Source: Limnoperna fortunei (taxonomy: Eukaryota; Mollusca; Bivalvia; Mytilida; Modiolidae). From it: a stretch of 64,000 nt of DNA. Position numbers and translations under genes: made by a program. Shown here piece after piece: positions 47,916 to 57,779 of this stretch. Location of the stretch: positions 76,360,926-76,424,925 of the forward strand of contig OX104117.1 of the NCBI GenBank assembly GCA_944474755.1, given 5' to 3'. Numbering within the stretch: the first letter of the stretch is position 1; each line of letters starts with the position of its first letter. The notes below the pieces were generated by a model, which saw only the letters and a program-made list of their open reading frames with translations, did no database searches and was not told the DNA's origin.

Positions 47916-48242
47916 GTTGATGTTATCTCTCCAGAAGTTCTATGGTCTGCACCACGACTTGATGGATCGTTACGGGAAATCAGTGTCTCAAATATGAACT
48001 GATATTTTCGCTGAGTCATAGTTAGTGTTTCCTATTTCTGGATTTGACTTTTCCCTAGACAAGACAATGAGTAACTCGACGGGTGTCTAATTAGAGACAG
48101 GCACTGCTTACTCGTTTGGAGAACCTGAGTGCACCCATGGTTTTTATTGGGTTCGGGTTACTCTCTTTCTGTGTTTTATGTTTTTGATTTTTGTGTTGTT
48201 CGGTCGGTTTTCTTTGCTACTTTCTTATACAACATTAGTTAA

Positions 48243-48286
48243 ACGCCACTGATGAGTCTTAAGTAGACGAAACGCGCGTCTGGCGT
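48243..48286 (+). ncRNA. Hammerhead ribozyme motif (right end, plus strand)
   Basis: Stem I ACGCCA (48243-48248) pairs perfectly with TGGCGT (48281-48286). The core CTGATGAG is at 48249-48256, stem II is GTC/GAC around TTAAGTA, CGAAAC is at 48268-48273, there is a very short stem III, and GTC at 48278-48280 places the cleavage site after base 48280. The minimal stem III is typical of the Penelope-type ribozymes. Confidence 0.8.
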
Positions 48287-48672
48287 AATGAATTTGTCAC
48301 CTTGGTAATTTTGATAACATCTTGGTGGAATGTTTAAGCAAAGCCAAGTAACAGTGCGTCCGTTATTTATTTATATTTACACTCAATGACTAAGGCCATT
48401 CGTTGGTCAGTCTGTGTCTATAGTTTTGACAAAGAACAACGTCATTTGTATCGTTGCATATTCTTCAAGACTTGTAAATATATATAATAACAGCTTTTTA
48501 AACGCGCTTTTAGTAACTCTTATATTCACAATAAACATTTTTAAGGGAAATCAGAAGATACAGAAGGTATTAACATTGTGATAACTTTGGTAATGATTTT
48601 TTTGTTATCGAAAATCTCTTTTAATACTTTTAAGTTAATACAAAGATTCGTTACATGTGCTGGCTTTTTTAG

Positions 48673-51600
48673 TTATAATTGTAGTTCACATGCCAGTTCG
48701 TGGTACACCGCTAATAGAGAGTGCCAAGAGAACAACGAACAATTATACTCTGATTTCAAGATAGAACAGATCCAATGCGTGAATGCAACGAGAAGGTACT
48801 GGATTGGAAGTCATATTGAACAAAAAATCGTATGGAGCAATGGTAGGTAACAACAACTGTTTGATCGTTTTTATAATATTAGTGACAATTACTATTGAAA
48901 TACCCCTAGTTAGCCGCGGGGATTAGGTACTGGTCACTGGTGTGTTGATTATGAAGTTGTTATTTACAACCTTTTTGCTGGAAATATATGCTTAAACTTT
49001 GCCTTAGTGACGAACAATTTTAGTATTACTGCTGAGAGTCGTGTTCTTCTCTAGTACTCCGGATACCCCCTTCAATAAAAACTCAATAATAATATAATAA
49101 ATAAACAAGATAACAATTCACACTTTTTAAAAGTTCCTTATAAAAATAGTGGATTTGTCAATGCATCATTGCTTTTTTTGTCAGGTGTTTTGTCAGAATC
49201 TATAGATACAAAGCCAGTAGATTATGACATCGGCTTTTATTGGTTTTATACTTATTGTTTTGTTAATTCTAGTGATATGTTGTCTTGTTATTTATATGGT
49301 TAAGTCTAGCTTTGGTTTAGATTTATTTAAATCATAAACCACTCTTTGACACATTCCCTGATATAGCATCGACCACACATAACACCGTACCTCGTTTACT
49401 GCGCGACAACGTTGGTCGTCTGCTCGTTGTGTTTGTAAACAAAGACCGATGTTTGTAAAAATATTACACGATATATTATTTATTTTTATATAGTCAACTT
49501 ATACACTTTTGATAAGTTTTTACATAAAAGTCTGCGTTTGTACGCGAGTGTTATCCGTCCATCGTTAACCAATGTTGTGTCAGAGGTGATTGTGGTAAAC
49601 GGCAGGATACCAAAGAATCTTTTGCGTGGATATTATACCAAAAGTCACCGCTTTTTTCCCAATAAATGAAAACAAAACAGCTTACCGCATTTGGTCGAGC
49701 TCATAATCCTTTTGTAGATCCAAAATCTTGCAAATTGAAATAAACAGTTATTTTCCGCATATAATCAGCGCTTTTTAATGCGGTGTTTTTTTACTTAGAT
49801 TGGGCGATTTTCGATAGTAAATGTTGACCTAAATTTGAACGGAAGTTAAACAAAGTTAAGAACAGTTGCTTGTTGTCTAATCGATATCCTTCGGGTAATG
49901 TCGTCTGCAGCTGAGAAGGAAAAAGTCATGGTTTATCCCAATATCATTGAACGTCAAGAAAGCAGACGAACATTGAAGTTCCCTTTAAAACCAAAACTTG
50001 CTCACTTACTATGTAAAATTTCAGTCACAAGAACGATGTGTGAGATGTAAACATGGACAGGCTATTGTGGAATTTTCGAATTACATCGACACAATATATA
50101 ATAATAAAAAATGAGAGCTTTAAGAAAAGTTATAACCAACATATACATTATATTGCAGATAATTTACCAAGTATGGGAAGATTTGGATGTTTATCTTTAT
50201 ATGTTTATAAACCAAAGTTAAAATACCAGTTACATGTTCAAAAATGCAATGATAAATTATCATCATTATGTTGTAAGTAACTGAATTTACACAAACTATG
50301 TAATCGTGTGAGATTTTTTAGCTTCTTCTTATTTCTAAATATATTATAAAACTTATTCTAGTAAGAAACGTCCTTTACGGTTATGAAGAAAATGTAATTT
50401 ATAACGGATTAAACATCATTGTTATTTGGAAGTACTTAAATAGATGAAATAGATTATTTATTTGATTACTTTTAATATTTTGTAAACCTGTATATTATTC
50501 TTCACACAATTTGTTCTTTAATTGACCAATAGTGCTCTAGATCCGCAAGTTATTACTAAATCTACCAGCATTTAAAACAGTCTCCACTATTAATACAACT
50601 TAAATGTACCTATTTTATAATGTTGATCATATACTTATCAAAATTCAAAATGTTATAGAGAATAAAACAAATACAGAAAAAAAATGAATAATTGAATTTT
50701 TGAATCTACATGTATCAATCAATGTCATGCTATCTACGTTAATTTTAAATAATAATTACAATCTGCATATATTTTAAATTATGATTAAGAATTTGTATTG
50801 CGAGTATCATCCTCCATTTTATCATGTAGGTGCAAATTTGATAAGCATTCTGTTAATGTGACACTGTAAACAAGAGGAAACGCTTTTAGGAATTATTTTC
50901 CTCATATTTCTTGTAGACAAATCTGAACGGTCAACTGAAAAACAGGACTATACAAGTATGTAATGATATATATCTAATATGCTCTGTATCATCTAAATGT
51001 ATAGTCGTTAATGTGAAATATGCAATTCAAATATTGTCCAGATGCTCAATAAAGTAAAACAATATAACAATGGCTAATAGAGGATATAGTCAACTCACAT
51101 ATACATATAAGATACATAGCACATTTAATTCATTGTGTTACATCACGAAAACTTGCTAAATACGTATATGATTAAGTATTTAACAAATCTAGTAATATAT
51201 TTTCTTTTCTGCATGTACTATTGATCTGTACTGAAGACGGTATTATGGCGATTTAGAACAGTAATACCTTCATTATAACTATATCGGTCAGTTGTCACGG
51301 TGGTGTTATACTTAAATGTCAAACAATTTTCAGCTGCAACTTCAGAACAAAACAAGGACAATAATATAGGAACAGAAATGTCCAACTACAATAGGATACC
51401 GATTGGTAATTATATCTCTTCAAATTTAAGTAAAATTTTATATAGTGACTACACGAGGATATGACATGCTACCTTTCCGTTGTCTCAAATTCCGCTTAGA
51501 TTAGAGTAAGATAATGATGAGCAATATTGATACACTTCTAATATGGTGTCGTAAACGCATATAAGGTACGCGATTATGAACAAGACTTCTAGTTACGCAA

Positions 51601-53518
51601 GAATTAGCAAGAAACGTGATATTGAAAGACAGTTTATTTTCTAATGAAAATCTGTAACGCAGATTTCTTTTAAAATCGTGTTCGTCTTTAATTTAGGGAC
51701 AGACCATTTAACTTGAAGGGGGGGCCTTGGTTTTTTGTTTTGGCCAGAAAATATTTTTTTTCCGCGATTGAATATTTTTTTCATCATTAGCATTATTTTA
51801 TATAGCAGAAATCCTTCTTTAGAATATTTTTTTTCTTACCCTCTGCTTCCAAAATATTTTTTTCATCAAAAATCATATTCAAAATATTTTTTAGGAAAAA
51901 ACAAAGCCCCCCTCTCCTGCAAGTTAAATGGTCGGTCCCTTATTGTTAATTAATTACGTGATTGATGCAATAGTGAATTTCCCTTTTTGAATGACGACTG
52001 GATAAAAGTTTGGTTTATTGCTTACATGAGGGAATAAATCGGTTATCATTTACCGCTTATAGCTTTGATAGTATATATTGTTATTTTAACCTGCAAAAAA
52101 CTAGCCATATCGACTACGTTAAAATATGTATGTCATTCAAATAAATTTGCGGAAAACAATAGATCGACAATCGATCAACATTTTCGTACAGATTTGATAG
52201 AAAATAAATTTCGAATGCAACGCATATTTATTTGTATGTTTCGATATGCCAATCTTCGCTAAACATGCAGAAAGTCATTTAATCGCTCGTCCAATACAAG
52301 ACCGTGTTTATCGCTTTAACACGCTGTTCGTTACTTAATGTCTATTACCAGTACTTAAAATGACACCATGGGTTCAGTTTTCGTGTGGAAATTTTATATT
52401 TCTTAGTTTTAACTTAACAATTCGAATATGAACTATGACATTTTAATCCTTAAAATAATAACGCAAAATCTCTTAGTATTTTCAGTTTCCACAAACGATT
52501 AGAAGTACACAAACATTTCAACAAGAAGATATTCAAATTCCTTTTAACATATATGATATATTTTACAGCTTCAATTATTGCTGGTTCTGTTGGTGGTTTG
52601 GTGGTTGTCATACTGATAATAATTACCAGTATAGTTATTAGGCGGCGAAGGTAAACAGTTGTAGTAAGATATATGTCCAAATTTGTTTTTCGTATTTTAA
52701 GATCTATATCTCCTATTTAAAAAAAAAAAACTTTCAAAGCAGTGAAACTTTTCGTGCAGACAACTGAAATATGCATTATTTAACATTAGGCATAGTAACG
52801 TCAGTTAACGCACGTAGGAATTTCTTTGATGCATAAACGTTGGTTTTGAACTGTTAGAAATTAAACTTACTACACATGGTAAAATCGCTTTCCCGGAAAA
52901 GCGATAATCGATCAACACGAAATGCAATGAATATTTTTAATGCTCCTATTTTGCTGAAGCCCTTTCTTTATAATATGAAGTTTACGTTTAGGATAGTTTA
53001 TGTTAATTTTTTTTAAGTCGTGTGCATTTTTCTGCGGTAACTGTTGCAGGAACAAGTCATCGACGACGCAGAACAAGACATCTACAATACCCCCCGATTC
53101 GGATTACTATTCAGAACCTCATATAAACAATGGTTCGCCAGAAGAACGACACGAGTTGGTAAATAACACAGAAAATGGCGTGTATAATCATTTAGGGGAT
53201 ACGGATATTAACTTTAAACCGACAGAAACATTGTATGACATTATGCAACATAACGAAGATGAATATGACGTCAGTGGCGCTAGCGAACAACGCAATGGTC
53301 TGAAGCCAACAGGAGAAATTTATGACGTTATGGGACAGGGTGAAAGTGAATATGACGTCGGTGACGCCAGTGGCCAGCGCAATGAACTAAAATCGACAGG
53401 AGCAATTTACGACGTAATGGATCATAACGAACATGAATATGACGTCGGTGACGCTAGCGGTCATCGCAAGCGCACAGACGAAAATGGTGATTTATATGAC
53501 TTAAATAACACTGTGTAG
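48673..53518 (+). CDS. Membrane receptor: CTLD, linker, transmembrane helix, YxxM-repeat tail (six exons)
   Basis: Exons: 48673-48842 (SSWYTANRECQENNEQLY and RYWIGSHIEQKIVW), 50159-50272 (GRFGCLSLYVY, QKCNDKLSSLC), linkers 50917-50955 and 51334-51405, helix 52569-52650 (GGLVVVILIIITSIVI then RRR), tail 53050-53518. All junctions from 50272 onward are verified in phase; most are phase 1, and helix to tail is phase 2. The lectin part has the expected W, WIG and paired cysteines but no obvious calcium-binding EPN or QPD motif. The tail, about 156 residues, has three 29-residue repeats with YDIM, YDVM, YDVM, each followed ten residues later by EYDV, and ends YDLNNTV at TAG. YxxM is the known docking motif of the PI3-kinase p85 SH2 domain, so a signalling role is plausible. 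The first exon's acceptor (CTTTTTTAG) implies a phase-2 start, so what lies upstream is unresolved. Confidence 0.75.
49030..49085 (+). repeat. Short SINE remnant in an intron
   Basis: TACTCCGGATACCCCCTTC and AATAAAAACT match the body of the SINE family at 45940-46055. Head and tail are gone. Confidence 0.4.
49090..50158. other. Intron between the two CTLD half-exons
   Basis: I looked here for a WSC exon pair like that at 40285 and 41149 and found none, so this CTLD appears uninterrupted. Confidence 0.5.
51706..51939. mobile_element. 234-bp MITE with TTA target duplication (PIF/Harbinger-like)
   Basis: It starts GGGACAGACCATTTAACTT and ends with the matching inverted repeat AAGTTAAATGGTCGGTCCC (one mismatch). 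It is flanked by TTA at 51703-51705 and 51940-51942. The interior repeats AAAATATTTTTTTC-like motifs. The 3-bp TWA target duplication points to PIF/Harbinger. It lies in the intron between the second linker exon and the transmembrane exon. Confidence 0.65.
53219..53480 (+). repeat. Three 87-bp in-frame repeats coding the tail motifs
   Basis: The codons for the YxxM tyrosines are at 53234, 53321 and 53408, exactly 87 bases apart. The copies have diverged mainly between the motifs; the Y-D-(I/V)-M and E-Y-D-V codons are kept. Confidence 0.85.
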
Positions 53519-53562
53519 AGAACAAAAGTTTACAATATAATTAAGAAAAAGATAATTGCTAG

Positions 53563-53688
53563 TGGGCTTTACGCGGATTAGTACATGGTCAGACCTTATA
53601 TTTGTCAGTATTTTATACCGAGCGATAGCGAGGTATAAAAGGAAAACAAATATAAAGTCTGACCATGTTCTAATTCGCATAGAGCCCA
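53563..53688. repeat. Inverted repeat just downstream of the receptor gene
   Basis: The arms at about 53563-53602 and 53647-53688 are imperfect reverse complements (both contain CATGGTCAGAC or its complement) around a centre with TTTATACC/GGTATAAA. A foldback or MITE-type element within the probable 3' UTR or flank. Confidence 0.65.
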
Positions 53689-53699
53689 ATTGAAATAAT

Positions 53700-55194
53700 C
53701 TATTTCGATTTTAATATGTCTAACAAAAGTTTTCAAATGTTGAAGTTACCTCCAAAAACAGTATGTTAAAGCAAATAATATTGACATAAACATATGTTTA
53801 TTAAATATATGTACATTTGAAGCAGAAAATATTGAAAAAACGCAACAAAATTGCATTGTTCCAGTTTAAAATTTTCAGTTGAGCATATATGACGTTAGTC
53901 TGGTTCCCGGTCTATCATCTTTCGGATGACAGTCCGGTATGGGCCGATTTTAATTATTAAATGGCGGTCCGTTGAGCATGCGCATTAACTATAAATAAAG
54001 ACGCTGAGGTCAAGAATCGTGATGTAGGTTGACATTTTCACATAAAACAAAAAAAACATGGTGTCTCGAATTGCTCAAATTTAAAGTAATGTTAACAAGG
54101 TCACAACGGAATGGCATGTTATTAATTTACCTCTTTTTATTTCCAAATTAAAAATGAGCGCCCATTTTAAAAAGCACCCAGTTGGTAAAATCGGATGTGA
54201 GCGACGATTTTCTTGCAATAGATTATGTAAAAATAATACATTATTTTTAAGAATCGCGTTGTAGAAACAAATAAATATAATTGAAGAGTATGAATTAGTA
54301 TAGTTTTATATCTAGTACACCATATTATATATATAAATAAGAAGTATTGTTGCTATGAACGTTTTAAAAAGGATGAAATGGTACGAATATGTGACATAAT
54401 TACCATATTTTTCGTGGTCCTCTAAGAAAAATATAGTATATGACATTAATGAGATATACTATGGAAATAGGGTAACATTGTGATATATATTATGACTCAA
54501 TTAAACACAGAACACAAACCGAGCATCCAATTAAAGTGTGTGCTCAAGTGGTACTAAAATTGTCATTAAGTTATAATATACACAAGAATAATGATCAAAC
54601 AGTGCTCAGTATAGACTGTCCCTGGATCAAATATGTAATTTGACGATTTGTTAAAAAAACTGACTGATTTGTCTGTTGAAAAGTTTATGTGAAAGATACA
54701 AAGTATCATTGACGTTTCAGCAATATTAATGAAGAGAAGAAGCTAATTTAAACAAGAAATAAAATTGACAAGATTTGATTTACATCTATCAAAACACAGT
54801 CAGTAGAAAGCCATTATTATCTTGACTATTAAAATTGGGAACCTATACTAATCAGAGTTTGCATTTGTTTTTCTTTCAACTTTTCATATTTCATTGGCAT
54901 GATTTTGTTCATACGTTTTATAATTTCGTCTGCTTCCAAAGCAGACGCCATTGTTGTTTCAGTGGTTTTCCCATCTGGTACCCGAATGCTTAACAGGGAA
55001 CCAATGTTCTCAAGTTCAAGGTCATCGTTAGCTTATACCGACCGTTATATTTGTATATTCCGAAGGCATACTGAATATTACGTCGGGAACCAACCTAATA
55101 TGACGTCGGAATTCTAATTGTGACGTCATACGGGCTCTATGCTTATTAGACCATAATGTGTTCACAAAGCGTATGAAGGATGACCTATTAGAAT
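53700..55194. other. Intergenic stretch
   Basis: No gene supported. At 55060-55115 a frame reading TEYYVGNQPNMTSEF resembles the EYDVGDASGQRN repeats of the receptor tail and could be a decayed relic. It has no splice context. Confidence 0.35.
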
Positions 55195-55480
55195 ATGAAT
55201 ATAGACACAACCATAATGCGACAATCGCACATTTCATGATTCATAACGTTACTTCAGAGTACACTAAATGTGTCTCTGAATTCCAGTAGTCATTTGACAT
55301 CTTTCTTTAATGGTGACGTCTTATGAACGTCATTTGATTATCATTTTTTAAATATAGTGTTTCAGAGATTGCAAAAAAAATTGTCTGTTTTTAAACAAAA
55401 CACTTATTTTTCTATGTCAAATTTATCATTAAATTCTACCTACTTAGGATAAAATTCACTTTTCACTAATGGCTATAAAA
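55195..55480 (+). repeat. Dispersed repeat, copy 2
   Basis: ATGCGACAATCGCACATTTC, GTTACTTCAGAG and GTGTTTCAGAGATTGC parallel the blocks of the copy at 42479-42830 in the same order. More diverged than copy 1. Confidence 0.45.
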
Positions 55481-55817
55481 ATGACTGTAAAAAGTAGTTG
55501 CAGTCGTTTTCCGTCTGTCAGTAACTGCGATTGACTGCAAATGACTGCGAAAATGTTTGGAAAGGACTGCAAAGGTCAGACAATAATTTTCACGTACATA
55601 GAAAACTGTCACAGATATTTTTGAATTGTTTCTTATGAGCATGTATACGACTGTTTCACAAGTAGTCGGAAACGTGTCTTTTCGTGTTGCAACTTACGAC
55701 TAAGAAATGGAATTCTCTAACGGTGGAGGTAAGGCGTCTGAACAACCCATTACATAACATGGCACGACGACAAAACTGGTCATCGAAAGAACTAAATATA
55801 TTATTTTCAATGGTAAC

Positions 55818-56045
55818 TTACCATTGGGAGATTATTAAAAAAAAGTTTTCCCACAGGCTAACATTACTAGTAAAAAATAAATGCTGGCAGGAATCACTAT
55901 CATCTACGTTTTCATCTTGGTCATCGTCACATATGGGCATTGTCAAAGGATCATCGATGCATTTGTTGTGCAGTTTGAAAATAGCTGTTATAAATTTTGT
56001 GCACTTGCTTAGAGTAAAAGGAACACACCTTTCAATTTTATGCAT
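55818..56045 (-). pseudogene. Possible PIF/Harbinger transposase C-terminal relic
   Basis: A 75-codon minus-strand frame reads TKFITAIFKLHNKCIDD. It resembles the (A/C)xxLHNxC(I/V) motif near the C terminus of Harbinger-type transposases, and an acidic stretch (DDDQDENVDDSD) follows. No catalytic DDE region was seen nearby. The only support is this motif. Confidence 0.3.
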
Positions 56046-57579
56046 GCAATTGCAAAAATATATAATACCGTTGTATACATTAACACCACAAGAAACAAAA
56101 AAGACTGAAAACGGCCAAAATGACAGTATAAGAAATGTAGTCTTTTAAGAAAGATTCATTTCATATAAAATTTGTTATAGAAGAAATAATTTATATAAAT
56201 AATGGCCATATAAGGCACGTTTTTGCATACTTTAATGATCATAGATATTACTGGATATAGGGTGGTGTAAAACTCTTTTGACACATTGTTATAACATCCT
56301 TCCTCCTGCGTATAGATTGGCTGATTGACGCGTCACGGGCTGACCTCATAATTTTATACAGGGTCAGTAAGTAAGACCTGTATATACTTTTATATATAAT
56401 TTACATACTGTGACTGTTTGACAAGTAACTTTGTAATCCTATATAATATATACATAGGCTGAGTTAGATTAATGTCAGATTAATACGTATTGGTTACAAA
56501 ATTCCATCATCACACGTTAGAACAACGTCTAGCTCTACGAATAACCCCGGCTGATGAAGCTATATTTTAATAAAGCGGATTTGGCCTAGTGGTCTAGAGT
56601 GCTGGACATAATGCAGGCGAATGGGTGTCACAGTGTCACAACGGTGTGAGTTCGAATCCCGAGGAGGGGGGGGGGGTAAGCGAAAAATTGGCAATATTAA
56701 AAATCTAATTCCAACTAATTCCAACATATATTTATAATATTCTGTTACAAACTCACACTTGTTTTAATATTCATTTACATGTCGATTCTACACCGAACAA
56801 AAATAAAACACTTTACTTTAGTGTACAGGTTTTGCTCAATGAGTAATAAAGTAGATTTACCGAAATCTAGATTTGCTAACAACAAAAGGCACGCTCTTTG
56901 ACGACTCTGGTTTTAGCATATGCCAAGTTGTATCTTTCTTCTGCGTTTGTGGACGGTTTAACTTGGGTTTTATCAGGAACTGATTCAGGGGATAGCCAGA
57001 ATCCCAAAGCAACCATAAGCTTGCATTTTCCTCAAGGGCTTATTAAATATAAACGAATCATGGACTGATCCCGGCCATTTACAGACGATGTTTGTGAATC
57101 TAAATATATAACGGTTTATAACTAAAATTTTAAATTTTTGACACAGAAATTGTTATTGCAGTCAATGTTTGGTGGAAATTTTAAATAGTTTATTTTAAAC
57201 ATTCTATTAGACGAACACTTGTAACGTTGGAAGAGTTCATTTGGTCTAATGAAACATGGTAGTGGCAAATATCCGTTTTTTGTGTAGGATCTATAATTTG
57301 ACCTTCACTTACAAACTGAATCGAAGCCCAAACTTCCAAATAAGCGAATGGTTCGATTTTACATATTGATAATGTAGAATATCGACAGCTTAAAACTGTG
57401 ATAGCGCGTTTATTTAGAACTGAACTTCGCTAGTTGAAAGTTTTTCAAAAGGTAGCAATTATATTTTGTATCAAAGGTCTAAATCAAATTTTATTCCTAT
57501 ATTTTTGACCATAAAGGTGCTTGGTCGTCGTTATATCCGCAATCTTTGTGTACATGCAGCAGTTCATTATGTGACGTCA
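56046..57579. other. Intergenic stretch
   Basis: No gene is supported. It contains the tRNA-like sequence at 56577-56665 and a G homopolymer at about 56665-56676. Confidence 0.45.
56577..56665 (+). repeat. tRNA-like sequence (tRNA pseudogene or SINE head)
   Basis: GGATTTGGCCTAGTGGTCTA fits a Pol III A box and GTGTGAGTTCGAATCCC fits a B box. The spacing is too long for a standard tRNA, because a GTGTCACA segment occurs twice between them. It is probably a tRNA-derived repeat, not a working tRNA. It differs from the SINE heads elsewhere in the window. Confidence 0.5.
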
Positions 57580-57589
57580 TCAACAGAAC

Positions 57590-57770
57590 AGAGGTGTTTT
57601 ACGGCTTTTCAACCGGGTTGTTACAGGTAACATCCCGCCGGGCTGTTATGGATGACGTCAAGGGTGTGTTACGGATTTTCTGACGGTAGGTTACGCTGGG
57701 CTGTTATGGATGAGGTAAGTGGTGTGTTACGGATGTTTTTAACAGAATGTTATGGACAAAAGCATGAAGG
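57590..57770 (+). repeat. Short degenerate tandem repeat
   Basis: Units of about 60 bp, with GGGCTGTTATGGATGA followed by GTGTGTTACGGAT, occur twice (near 57640 and 57700) with partial units on both sides (CGGGTTGTTACAGG; AGAATGTTATGGAC). Confidence 0.6.
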
Positions 57771-57779
57771 CCTGTTATT

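Larger units (their letters stand above)
46063..48290 (+). mobile_element. Decayed Penelope-like retroelement flanked by hammerhead ribozymes
   Basis: A reverse transcriptase relic (46420-47915) lies between two hammerhead motifs in opposite orientation (46063-46108 minus, 48243-48286 plus). Penelope-like elements are known to carry hammerhead ribozymes in their terminal repeats, so the two findings support each other. The endonuclease region was not recognised, and the downstream part (47920-48230) is non-coding. The inverted arrangement of the ends suggests a rearranged insertion. Confidence 0.7.

Noticed and set aside
53000..53049. Start of the tail ORF as an independent single-exon gene
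   Set aside because: The frame upstream of 53050 is intron sequence; the acceptor at 53049 joins in phase to the transmembrane exon 52569-52650.
54899..55117. Frame resembling a receptor tail (TEYYVGNQPNMTSEF)
   Set aside because: It has no splice sites, a single weak match, and overlaps the start of a dispersed repeat region.
56577..56665. Functional tRNA gene
   Set aside because: A and B boxes are present but the spacing and arms do not fold as a tRNA; a tRNA-derived repeat is more likely.
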